The translations under genes were made by a program, and so were the position numbers. A stretch of 64,000 nucleotides of DNA from Sanguibacter sp. HDW7 (GTDB lineage: Bacteria > Actinomycetota > Actinomycetes > Actinomycetales > Cellulomonadaceae): assembly GCF_011300875.1 (NCBI RefSeq), contig NZ_CP049862.1, positions 1,612,001-1,676,000 of the forward strand, written 5' to 3'. How positions within the stretch are numbered: the stretch's first letter is position 1; the number at the start of each line of letters is the position of its first letter. Under the pieces are notes generated by a model. That model did not search any database and had not been told where the DNA came from. It saw only the letters and a list, made by a program, of their open reading frames with translations. Of this stretch, positions 26,715-35,908 are shown in pieces.

Positions 26715-28012
26715 CGTCGACCTCCCGGGCGGACACGAGCCATCATGCGGAGATGCTGCTCGGGCGACGGCCCGGGCACGGCGCGCTCGGGCGCCGACCA
26801 GTCGACGACGGTGATGCCTGCCGCGGCGAGCCGTTCGAGCCGCAATGCCCGCTCGAGCCGCAGGACGCGCCACGCGAGCCCCGTCGCGCCGTCGGGCAGG
26901 ACGCCGCCGACGGCCGGCAGCATGTCGAAGGCCCACACCTCGTGCCCGCGGGCGACCCACACGAGCGCGGCCTCGGCCGCGTCGTCGTCGAGGAACGTCG
27001 AGAGCAGGGCGACGGTCGCGCCGGCCTGCAGCGCGGGGGCGCGGGTCCGGCCGACGCTCCCGTCGTCGGGACGAGCGAGCGCGAGGGCGTGCATGATCCG
27101 GCGCAGGTGGCGTTCGCCCGCACCCGGACGGAGCTGGGCGCGGCTGCGGCCGAGGTCGACGAGCCCCACACGGTCCCCGCGGCGCAGGAAGGTCGTCGAG
27201 AGAGACGCGGCCGCGGAGCGCGCGAGGTCGAGCGAGCCCGGCCGGTCCGGACGGGGCTCGCCGAAGCCGGTCCATGTCGCGATGTCCTGCGCCATGTCGT
27301 CACGCGAGTCGAGGACGACGACGACGTGCGCCTCGGACGTCGCGTGCGTGCGCCGGACGTAGATCTCGTCGAGCTCGGGCGAGCGACGCGCGGTCGCACG
27401 CCAGTCGATGCCGCGCATGCGGTCGCCGGGCGCGAAGGGGTGGACGTCGCGCAGGTCGCCTCCCGCGCCGGGACGCCGCGAGCCGTGCGGGCCAGAGAGC
27501 CCACGCAGACGCTGCGGCACGGGGACCTCGCCGAGACGGCGGGCCACGGGCAGGACGATCGCGTCGCCCGAGCGGCTCTCGGGCAGGAGGGCGACCGTGT
27601 CGAGCGCCTCGCTCCACACGATGCCGTTCGCGGAGTACCCCGGGACGCGACCCGTGCGCGCGAGCGGCAGGGACGCCGTCAGCTCGCGAACGCCGTCGAC
27701 GGCGACGAGCGCCCCGACGGGGTCGGCTCCGGGGCTCGCGACGCGGACGAGGACCGCCGCGGGCGCTGCCGACGTGAGGACGACGGGTGCGACGAGCCGA
27801 CGGTCGCCCGCGTCGTCGCGCGTCGTCGGCTCGTCGACGTCGAGCGTGACCGTCGGCAGTCCGCGCCGTGCAAGGACGAGCGTCCCGAGGAGGGCGGCGC
27901 CGACGAGCACGACGTCGGCGCGGCTGAGCAGCACCCCGGCGATGCACACCACGATGCCCGGCGCCAGGAGCAGGGCGGCCCCCGACGCGCGACGCGCCTC
28001 ACCGACGGCCAT
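26711..28012 (-). CDS. DUF58 domain protein
   Basis: 433 aa: two TM helices at the N-terminus, then DUF58 with GDRMRGIDWRATARRSPEL, and a vWA-like end with VVVLDSRDDMAQD (partial MIDAS). DUF58 proteins pair with MoxR ATPases. Start is 2 nt after the MoxR stop, so coupled. Likely a membrane-tethered substrate or partner of MoxR in assembly of a surface complex (inference). Confidence 0.88.
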   Translation of the reverse strand: MAVGEARRASGAALLLAPGIVVCIAGVLLSRADVVLVGAALLGTLVLARRGLPTVTLDVDEPTTRDDAGDRRLVAPVVLTSAAPAAVLVRVASPGADPVGALVAVDGVRELTASLPLARTGRVPGYSANGIVWSEALDTVALLPESRSGDAIVLPVARRLGEVPVPQRLRGLSGPHGSRRPGAGGDLRDVHPFAPGDRMRGIDWRATARRSPELDEIYVRRTHATSEAHVVVVLDSRDDMAQDIATWTGFGEPRPDRPGSLDLARSAAASLSTTFLRRGDRVGLVDLGRSRAQLRPGAGERHLRRIMHALALARPDDGSVGRTRAPALQAGATVALLSTFLDDDAAEAALVWVARGHEVWAFDMLPAVGGVLPDGATGLAWRVLRLERALRLERLAAAGITVVDWSAPERAVPGPSPEQHLRMMARVRPGGRR

Positions 28013-28014
28013 GC

Positions 28015-29006
<992 letters not shown>

Positions 29007-29010
<4 letters not shown>

Positions 29011-29597
29011 CGGGGTGCTCCCTCGGGTGGGGTGGGGCGGACATGGGTGCGGGACGAGACTGTCGCCGTGGCGAGGGACGACGGGGACGCCATGCGCTTC
29101 CCCGTGGGGTCCAGCGCCTCGAGCGCGCTGAGACAGCGGCCGAGGTCACGCGGACGGGTCTCGGTCGAGGGCGCCGCATCGAGGAGGGTCGCAGCGCCGG
29201 CGCCGAGGAGAGCGCGGGCGCGGGCGACGTCGTTTGGGGCGACGACGAGCGGGAAGCCGCCCTCGGCGGCGACCCCGTGGTGGGCGAGGAGGCGAGCCGC
29301 GAGGTCACCCACGCGACGCATGGTCCGCGGCGGGACGAGCCCCGACCGCGAACGCATCCCCCAGGCGAGCGCCGAGAGCTCGTCGCGACGCCCCGCGCCC
29401 TGGGAGAGGCGTTCGGCGGCGAGGAGCGGGTCCTCCTGCTCGGCGACGACGGCGTGCGAGACGAAGGCATAGAGGAGGGGGAGGAGGGCGAGCGCGATCG
29501 CGTGCGTCCACTGGAGGACGAGCAGCCCGACGACGAGGACGACGGCAGAGCCGATGCCCCACAGGACGAGCCGGGGCCGGGACGGGATCCAGCTCAT
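29007..29597 (-). CDS. Hypothetical membrane protein of the MoxR operon
   Basis: 196 aa, with two N-terminal TM helices (LVLWGIGSAVVLVVGLLVLQW and IALALLPLLYAFVSHAVV), then a cytoplasmic-looking domain. No family is recognised; it occupies the position often held by a DUF4350 gene but lacks obvious similarity. ATGA overlaps on both sides tie it to the operon. Confidence 0.75.
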
Positions 29598-30334
29598 GCG
29601 TCGGCTCCGTGCTCGGCGTCGCGCAAGGATCGGAGGATCTTCTCGAGGGCCGCGCGTGCCGTCGCGATGTCCGCTGCGACGACGTCGCCGCTGCCGTAGC
29701 GCACGGCCTCGTACGTCCGCAGGAGGGTGGTCGTCGCCGCGCGCGGCGCGTGCGTCGTGTGGAGGACGTCGCGCGTGAGCTCGGCCTGCGTCTGCGCCGC
29801 GTCGCGCACGACGCCCTCGCGGGCGACGGCCTCCTCGAGCACGAGCCATGCCCGGACGACCGCGTCCGCGGGGTCGGGCGTGCCGTCGAGCCGGGCGAGG
29901 GCCTCGGCGACCGCGTCGGCGACGACCTCGCGCGACGGCATGAGCTGGCCGGGCATGGTGTCGATCGTCACGGGGGCCTCGGGCACGACCTCGGGCCGCC
30001 GCGACCACCACGTCCGGATCGCGCGCGCCGCGACGGCGAGGACGAGCGCGAGCACGACGAGCCCGAGGGCGATGATGATCCACAGCACGACGTCTCCCGC
30101 GCCCTGCTGCGCATCGGGCGGTTCCGTGGCGGGCGGCGTCGGCGGCTCCGACGCGTCGGACGTCGGCAGCGTGATCGAGAGGTCAGGGTTCCAGCGAAGC
30201 TCCCACGGAGCCCAGGCGAGCGCGGCGACGACGAGGCACGCGAGGGAGCCGATCGCGAGGACGGTCGTCGTGCGTGCACGCCGGGACGCGCGGTCCGGGG
30301 TCGGCTGCGCTGTCGGTGCGTCGTCGCTGATCAT
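29594..30334 (-). CDS. DUF4129 domain membrane protein
   Basis: 246 aa. Cytoplasmic start, TM1 (TVLAIGSLACLVVAALAW), acidic Pro-rich loop, TM2 (VVLWIIIALGLVVLALVLAVAA), then the DUF4129 region (AVVRAWLVLEEAVAREGV ... TLLRTYEAVRYGSG). First gene of the five-gene MoxR/DUF58 operon. DUF4129 proteins often accompany transglutaminase-like proteins; none is present here. Confidence 0.85.
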   Translation of the reverse strand: MISDDAPTAQPTPDRASRRARTTTVLAIGSLACLVVAALAWAPWELRWNPDLSITLPTSDASEPPTPPATEPPDAQQGAGDVVLWIIIALGLVVLALVLAVAARAIRTWWSRRPEVVPEAPVTIDTMPGQLMPSREVVADAVAEALARLDGTPDPADAVVRAWLVLEEAVAREGVVRDAAQTQAELTRDVLHTTHAPRAATTTLLRTYEAVRYGSGDVVAADIATARAALEKILRSLRDAEHGADA

Positions 30335-30353
30335 CGGGCTCAGCGTACGGGTC

Positions 30354-31487
30354 TCAGTGCGAAGCCGGACGCAGCGGCGCGACGCGCGACGCGTGGACGC
30401 CCGCAGCGGCGGCGGCGAGGAACGGCCACGGGTCGGCGTCGAGGTCGCGGCCCATGGTCGACATCCGCACGGGCGAGGTGCGCAGCGCGTCGAGCAACGT
30501 CGCGTCCGCGGGCACGTCGACGAGCGTGTGACGACCGGCCTCGAGCGCGGGACGTGCGTCGTCGACCGACGCGCGCAACGTGTCGGCTCCGCCCGGGACG
30601 GGGACGTCGTCGCTGACGACGGGCACGACGACGTCGGACGGTGCGAGCGCGACCCGGCCGACGGCCGTGAGCGAGTGGTGCGACACGCCGAGGTGCCGGG
30701 CGCGCGCGTCCGTCGTCGAGACACGGAGCGCGGCGATGCCCCGGCCGCCGAGCACGGCGGCTGCGTTGAGCGCCTCGCCCGCTGCGACGCCGGAGAAGCC
30801 CCAGCGGGTCCCGGTGCCCAGGTTGCCGGGGCCCTGCGCGACGACGACGACGTCCGCGCCGAGCACGACATGGGCGGCAAGCAGGCCTGAGTGGAGGCTC
30901 ACGGCCTCGAGGTCGCCGCCGTACGCCTGCCCCACCGTGACGGCGGCGTCGAGCCAGCCGGCCTCGCGCAGACCAGCGACGGCACGGGAGAAGGCGAGGG
31001 GGAGCGCGCCGCCGTCCGTCATGACGTAGACGGTGCGGGGCGGGCGCGGGCCGGTCCATGCGGCGCGTACGCCAGCGAGCACGGCGGGGAGCGCTGAGTG
31101 AAGATCAGCGACGACGACGGGAAGGCCCGCGAGGTCGTCGGCGTCGCGCAGCAGCTCGTGGTGCTCCGACTCCTGCTCGTCGGCGCCGAGCACCATCGTC
31201 TGCAGCGGCGAGTAGCGCGCCTTGACGAGGTGGCCGGGACCCGCGGGGGCGTCGGCCGGCAAGGCGTCGGGCAGGGCGACGACGAGCGCGTAACCGCCCG
31301 TGCCGAGGCCCCGCTCAAGGGCCGTCGCGTTGAGCAGGACGCGGTCGCCGACCTGCGGCGACCCGACGAGATCGACGTACGCGAGCGCCCGGACCTCGGC
31401 GCCCGAGGCCGTCCGGACCGTCGCCTCGCACGCCCCCGGCCACGACCGACCGAGCGACACCACCGAACCCTCGCGCCAACTGATCAC
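30354..31487 (-). CDS. DUF3866 family protein
   Basis: 377 aa. N-terminal strand MISWREGSVVSLGRSWPG, then GHLVKARYSPLQTMVLGADEQES and VVVAQGPGNLGTGTRWGFSG, characteristic of DUF3866. Function unknown; often near pafBC in actinobacteria, and here it is divergent from pafB with a 34-nt gap. Confidence 0.85.
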   Translation of the reverse strand: MISWREGSVVSLGRSWPGACEATVRTASGAEVRALAYVDLVGSPQVGDRVLLNATALERGLGTGGYALVVALPDALPADAPAGPGHLVKARYSPLQTMVLGADEQESEHHELLRDADDLAGLPVVVADLHSALPAVLAGVRAAWTGPRPPRTVYVMTDGGALPLAFSRAVAGLREAGWLDAAVTVGQAYGGDLEAVSLHSGLLAAHVVLGADVVVVAQGPGNLGTGTRWGFSGVAAGEALNAAAVLGGRGIAALRVSTTDARARHLGVSHHSLTAVGRVALAPSDVVVPVVSDDVPVPGGADTLRASVDDARPALEAGRHTLVDVPADATLLDALRTSPVRMSTMGRDLDADPWPFLAAAAAGVHASRVAPLRPASH

Positions 31488-31521
31488 GCGGACACGCTAC
31501 CGGGCGCTACGGTTGATCTCG

Positions 31522-32547
31522 ATGTCCACGCGCACCCGGGCCGACGAACGGCTCCTCAACCTAGTCATCGCCCTCGTCAACTCCGGGCACGGGCTGACGC
31601 GCGCCCAGATCCGGGCCGGCGTCGAGGGTTACGGCGACGCGGCGAGCGACGGCGCGTTCGAGAAGCTCTTCGAGCGCGACAAGGCGACGCTGCGTGAGCT
31701 CGGCTTCCCGTTGGGCACGACCGACGACACCTACCAGGACTCGATCCGCTACTGGCTCGACATGCAGTCCTACGACATGCCGCCCCTGCACCTCACGGCC
31801 TCCCAGCTCGGGGTGCTCTCGGTCGCTGCCCAGCTGTGGCGCGACGGCGCGCTCGGGTCGGAGTCCCGCCGGGCCGTGACGAAGCTCCGCGCGCTCGGTG
31901 ACCCGGACGTCGACGCGCAGGGGCTCGGCGCGCTCGCGCTGCGCGTCGGTGCCGCGGGCGACGCGTACGGCCCGCTCGTCGACGCGATCGACACGCGCAC
32001 CGCGGTGACCTTCAGGTACCGCGCAGCGAGCACGGGGCAGGTCGCCCACCGTACGGTCGAGCCGTGGCGGCTCGCCGTGCGTCGCGGCGGCTGGTATCTC
32101 CTCGCGCACGACCGGGACCGCGACGCGGCGCGCGCGTTCCGGCTCTCACGCATCGACGGCACGGTGAACGTCGTCGGCGAAGCAGCCGCGTTCACGATCC
32201 CTGAGGACGTCGACGTCGACGGGATGCTCGGACTGCGCGGCGCACAGGTCGAGGCGTTCCTCGCGATCACGCCGGGTCGCGCGGCCGCGCTGCGCGCGCA
32301 GGGCCGCCCCTCCGAGGCGACCGAGGCGTGCGGCTGCGCGGAGGGACGCGACCTCGTGGACCTCACGCTCGACGACCTCGAGCAGGGCGCCCGGCTCGTC
32401 GCCGCGTACGGCGACGCCGTCGTCGTCCTCGAGCCCGACGAGCTGCGCGCCGCCGTCGAGCGGCGGCTGCGCGCCGCCGCCGCGATCCGGCTCGGCGTGA
32501 CGGGACCCGGAGCCGCCCTGCCCGACGAGGAGGCCGACCGTGGCTGA
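31522..32547 (+). CDS. pafB: WYL-domain transcriptional regulator PafB
   Basis: 341 aa. N-terminal winged helix (RLLNLVIALVNSGHGLTRAQI), then WYL domain (TVEPWRLAVRRGGWYLLAHDRD, FRLSRI) and a C-terminal extension. PafB with PafC forms the RecA-independent DNA-damage activator in mycobacteria. Overlaps pafC by 8 nt. No pafA, pup or proteasome genes lie in the window. Confidence 0.93.
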   Translation: MSTRTRADERLLNLVIALVNSGHGLTRAQIRAGVEGYGDAASDGAFEKLFERDKATLRELGFPLGTTDDTYQDSIRYWLDMQSYDMPPLHLTASQLGVLSVAAQLWRDGALGSESRRAVTKLRALGDPDVDAQGLGALALRVGAAGDAYGPLVDAIDTRTAVTFRYRAASTGQVAHRTVEPWRLAVRRGGWYLLAHDRDRDAARAFRLSRIDGTVNVVGEAAAFTIPEDVDVDGMLGLRGAQVEAFLAITPGRAAALRAQGRPSEATEACGCAEGRDLVDLTLDDLEQGARLVAAYGDAVVVLEPDELRAAVERRLRAAAAIRLGVTGPGAALPDEEADRG

Positions 32548-33529
32548 GACCGCACCCGACCGGCTCGTCCGGCTGCTCGGCCTGCTCGCGTTCCTGGGGC
32601 GCGACGACGTCGCCGAGACCGGCTACGCCTCGTGGCGGCTCGAGGAGCTCGCCGAGCGCTTCGAGGTGACGCCCCGCAAGATCCTCCAGGACATCAACCT
32701 GCTCTTCGTCGCAGGCCTGCCCGGGCACGGTCCCGAGGACCTCATCGACTTCGACCTCGACGAGGAGGACGGCTACGTCGCGCTGCGCGAGCCGCACGGC
32801 ATGGCACGGCCCCTGCGGCTCAGCACCCGTGAGGCCGTCGCGCTCGTCGCGGCGCTGCGCACGCTCGCCGCGAACCTCGACCCGGATCTCCAGCCGCGCG
32901 AGGCGGCCGAGGTCGCCTCGACGCTCGAGGTGCTCACCGCAGCGGCCGGCGAGGCCGCGAGCACGGCCGCGCTCGTCGACGTCGACCTGGGCGCCGCGGC
33001 ACCCGTCGCGGTGCGGGCCGCGCTCGTGCGCGCGCTCGACGAGAAGCGGCGCCTGCGCCTGCGCTACGTCTCCGCGTCCGACGTCGTCTCGGAGCGTGAC
33101 GTCGACCCCGTGCGCCTCGCGACCGAGGACTCCCACGGCTACCTCGTCGCGTTCTGCCTGCGCGAGCAGGCGGGCCGCAGCTTCCGCATCGACCGCATCC
33201 TCGAGGCCACGGTGCTCGACGACACCTCGTCGCCCCACGACGAGCTCTCCGAGGTGCCGACCTTCCGTCCCGCCCCGGGCGACGGCGCCGTCCTCGCGAC
33301 GCTCGCCCTCGCGAGCCCCGCCCGGTGGATCGCCGAGTCCGTGCCCGTCGAGGAGGTGCGCGAGCTCACCGACGGCGCGTTCGAGATCGACCTCGTCGTC
33401 CGCGACACCGGCTGGTTCGTGCGGCTCGTCCTCGAGGAGGCCGAGAACGTCCTCGCGATCGCGCCCGCCGAGCTCCACGCAGCCGTCACGGGCGCCGCGA
33501 CCGCGGCCCTCGAGGCGTACGACGGATAG
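32540..33529 (+). CDS. pafC: WYL-domain transcriptional regulator PafC
   Basis: 329 aa paralog of PafB: RLLGLLAFLGRDDVAETGYA helix-turn-helix region, WYL core with LRLRYVSASDVVSERDVDP and GYLVAFCLREQAGRSFRIDRI. Start GTG 32540 inside the end of pafB, as is usual. Acts as heterodimer with PafB on damage-response promoters. Confidence 0.93.
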   Translation: MAETAPDRLVRLLGLLAFLGRDDVAETGYASWRLEELAERFEVTPRKILQDINLLFVAGLPGHGPEDLIDFDLDEEDGYVALREPHGMARPLRLSTREAVALVAALRTLAANLDPDLQPREAAEVASTLEVLTAAAGEAASTAALVDVDLGAAAPVAVRAALVRALDEKRRLRLRYVSASDVVSERDVDPVRLATEDSHGYLVAFCLREQAGRSFRIDRILEATVLDDTSSPHDELSEVPTFRPAPGDGAVLATLALASPARWIAESVPVEEVRELTDGAFEIDLVVRDTGWFVRLVLEEAENVLAIAPAELHAAVTGAATAALEAYDG

Positions 33530-33538
33530 CCTGAGACC

Positions 33539-33856
33539 GTGTGGTTCTGGATCTGGACGGCCCTCGTGCTCGGCGCCCTCGGCGCGGGCTTCCTCAGGTG
33601 GCGCCACGTGTGGCGGCACGGCAAGGGCTTCCTGCGTGAGCTCGGCGCGTCGTCGGAACGCCTCGGCGACGTGCTCGGCGAGGCCACCGCACGCACCGAC
33701 GCCCGGCTCGACGCGATGGAACCCGTCCACGTCACCGTGGGCGAGGACCCCGCGCACCTGCGTCAGGCCATCGAGGAACGCCGCGCACGCGCCCGTGCGC
33801 ACCGCGTGCGGCCCCGGCCCGAGGTCTGGGAGCGCTGGGCACAGGTCTGGCGCTGA
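33539..33856 (+). CDS. Small membrane-anchored hypothetical protein, 105 aa
   Basis: One N-terminal TM (WFWIWTALVLGALGAGFL), then a basic cytoplasmic domain ending RPEVWERWAQVWR. GTG start 9 nt after pafC. A small TM protein at this place between pafC and tatA is common in actinobacteria but has no assigned role. Confidence 0.7.
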   Translation: MWFWIWTALVLGALGAGFLRWRHVWRHGKGFLRELGASSERLGDVLGEATARTDARLDAMEPVHVTVGEDPAHLRQAIEERRARARAHRVRPRPEVWERWAQVWR

Positions 33857-33929
33857 ACGGACGCGCGTCGTCCGCGGCCCGCACCCGGCCTAGGATGGGT
33901 GCACCTTCCGACGTCTGGAGAACGACCCC

Positions 33930-34160
33930 ATGTTCCTCAAGGACCACCCGCTCGCCATCGTGGTCATCCTGCTGCTCATCCTCCTGCTCTTCGGATCGAG
34001 CAAGCTGCCCGACCTCGCGCGCAACCTCGGCCGCTCGATGCGCATCGTCAAGAAGGAGGTCCGCGAGATGCGGGCCGACGACGACACCGCGGCTCCGTCC
34101 GCGCCGACGACCCCGCAGACGCCGGCCGACCAGGCCGGGGACGACGCCCCCAAGGCCTGA
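33930..34160 (+). CDS. tatA: Twin-arginine translocase subunit TatA
   Basis: 76 aa: N-terminal TM (HPLAIVVILLLILLLFGSSKL) followed by the amphipathic helix LPDLARNLGRSMRIVKKEV and an acidic Pro-rich tail. FGxxKLP is the TatA/E signature. Forms the Tat pore with TatC, whose gene starts 3 nt later. Confidence 0.94.
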   Translation: MFLKDHPLAIVVILLLILLLFGSSKLPDLARNLGRSMRIVKKEVREMRADDDTAAPSAPTTPQTPADQAGDDAPKA

Positions 34161-34163
34161 CGC

Positions 34164-34949
34164 GTGCCACGCACCGGCCGCCCGCGCGACGGGCGGATGC
34201 CCTTGCGCGCCCATCTCGTCGAGGCGCGCAACCGTGTCGTCCTCGCCGGGCTCGGGATCCTCGTCGGTGCGGTCGCAGGCTGGTTCCTCTACCCGCACGT
34301 CTTCGACCTCCTGCAGGCGCCGATCCTCGAGGTCGCCGCGAAGGAGAACCGCACGGTCGCCCTGAACTTCTCGGGCGCCTTCACGGCGATCGACATGCAG
34401 ATCAGGCTGTCGGTGTGGATCGGGCTCATCATCTCGAGCCCGTGGTGGCTCTACCAGGCGTGGGCGTTCGTCGTCCCGGGCCTCAACCGGCGTGAGAAGT
34501 GGGGGACCGCGGCGTTCGTCGCGTCCGGCGTCCCCCTGTTCCTCGCGGGTGCGGCGCTCGCGTGGTGGGTGCTGCCGCGCGCCGTCGTCATCCTCGTGAC
34601 GTTCGTCCCCGAAGGGGCGACGAACCTCCAGGACGCGCAGTCGTACCTCACGTTCGTCTCGCAGTTCATCCTCGCGTTCGGGCTCGTCTTCCTGCTGCCG
34701 GTCGTCATGGTCGCGCTCGACCTCGTCGGGCTCGTGCGGGGACGGACGTGGCTCAAGGGCTGGCGCTGGGCGATCATCCTCGCGTTCACGTTCTCCGCGA
34801 TGATGACGCCGACGCCCGATCTCCTGACGATGTTCCTCATGACCGTCCCGATCCTCGTGCTCTACGCCGCGGCCGTCGGGATCGCGATGCTCCATGACCG
34901 CCGCGTCGACCGTCGACGCGCCCTCGCCGAGGAGGCCGACGGCCTGTGA
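34164..34949 (+). CDS. tatC: Twin-arginine translocase subunit TatC
   Basis: 261 aa, six TM helices, with MPLRAHLVEARNRVVLAG at the N-terminus (HLxELRxR family motif) and the FxxxFGxxFxxP-like FILAFGLVFLLPVV. Receptor for RR signal peptides. GTG start 34164; its stop overlaps the next start. Confidence 0.94.
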   Translation: MPRTGRPRDGRMPLRAHLVEARNRVVLAGLGILVGAVAGWFLYPHVFDLLQAPILEVAAKENRTVALNFSGAFTAIDMQIRLSVWIGLIISSPWWLYQAWAFVVPGLNRREKWGTAAFVASGVPLFLAGAALAWWVLPRAVVILVTFVPEGATNLQDAQSYLTFVSQFILAFGLVFLLPVVMVALDLVGLVRGRTWLKGWRWAIILAFTFSAMMTPTPDLLTMFLMTVPILVLYAAAVGIAMLHDRRVDRRRALAEEADGL

Positions 34950-35887
34950 CCACCCCTCAGGGCCCGCTGGGTCTCGTCGTCAACCCCACGTCGGGCCGCG
35001 GCCGAGGCGCACGCGCAGGAGAGCGTGCGCGCGAGCTGCTCGAGGCCGCGGGCCACGAGGTCGTCGAGCTGTCGGGGGAGACGCTGCTCGATGCCGTGCA
35101 CCGCGCCCGTCAGGGCGTGTCCGACGGGCTGCGCGCGCTCGTCGTCGTCGGGGGCGACGGCATGGTGCACCTCGGCTTCAACGCGGTCGCGACGACGCGC
35201 ACGCCGCTCGGGATCGTCGCGGTCGGTTCGGGCAACGACTACGCGCGCGCCGCGGGCCTGCCGCTGCACAAGGTCGACGTAGCCGTGCGGGTGATTCTCG
35301 ACGCGCTCGCCGCGGGCCGCACGCGACCCGTCGACGCGGCGCACGTCGCGCAGCCGCGCTCCCTCGACGGGCGGTGGTTCGCCGGCGTCCTCTCGGCGGG
35401 TCTCGACGCGGCCGTCAACGCGCGCGCCAACCGGCTGACGTTCCCGCGCGGGCACCTCAAGTACCTGCGCGCGGTCGTCGGAGAGCTCGGGGCGTTCCTG
35501 CCGTTCGGCTACCGCGTGCGCGCTGACCACCCGGACGGCTCCAGCTCCGAGTGGCTCTCCGCGGGAACGCTCGTCGCGGTCGCGAACTCCCCGATGTTCG
35601 GCGGTGGCCTGCTGGTCGCGCCCGACGCGAGCATCGACGACGGTGAGCTCGACCTCGTGACGGCGGGGCCATTGCGTCGGATGCAGACCGTCGGGATCTT
35701 CCCGCGCCTGTACCGGGGCACGCACGTCACGCACCCAGCAGTGACGATCTCTCGGGCGACGGCCGTCACGGTCGAACCCTCGGACCTCGGCCGTACCCCG
35801 CCCGTCGCGATGGCGGACGGCGAGGAGATCGGACCGCTTCCTCTGCGCGTCGAGATCCACCGTGGAGCGGTGGCGCTCCTCGTCTGA
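34946..35887 (+). CDS. Diacylglycerol kinase family lipid kinase
   Basis: 313 aa YegS/DagK type: LVVNPTSGRGRG, VVVGGDGMVHLGFNAV (GGDG nucleotide motif), VGSGNDYARA, MFGGGLLVAPDASIDDGELD. Phosphorylates a membrane lipid such as diacylglycerol. Coupled to tatC by a GTGA overlap. Confidence 0.88.
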   Translation: MTTPQGPLGLVVNPTSGRGRGARAGERARELLEAAGHEVVELSGETLLDAVHRARQGVSDGLRALVVVGGDGMVHLGFNAVATTRTPLGIVAVGSGNDYARAAGLPLHKVDVAVRVILDALAAGRTRPVDAAHVAQPRSLDGRWFAGVLSAGLDAAVNARANRLTFPRGHLKYLRAVVGELGAFLPFGYRVRADHPDGSSSEWLSAGTLVAVANSPMFGGGLLVAPDASIDDGELDLVTAGPLRRMQTVGIFPRLYRGTHVTHPAVTISRATAVTVEPSDLGRTPPVAMADGEEIGPLPLRVEIHRGAVALLV

Positions 35888-35908
35888 CGCGCCGCCTACG
35901 CTGGGTGC

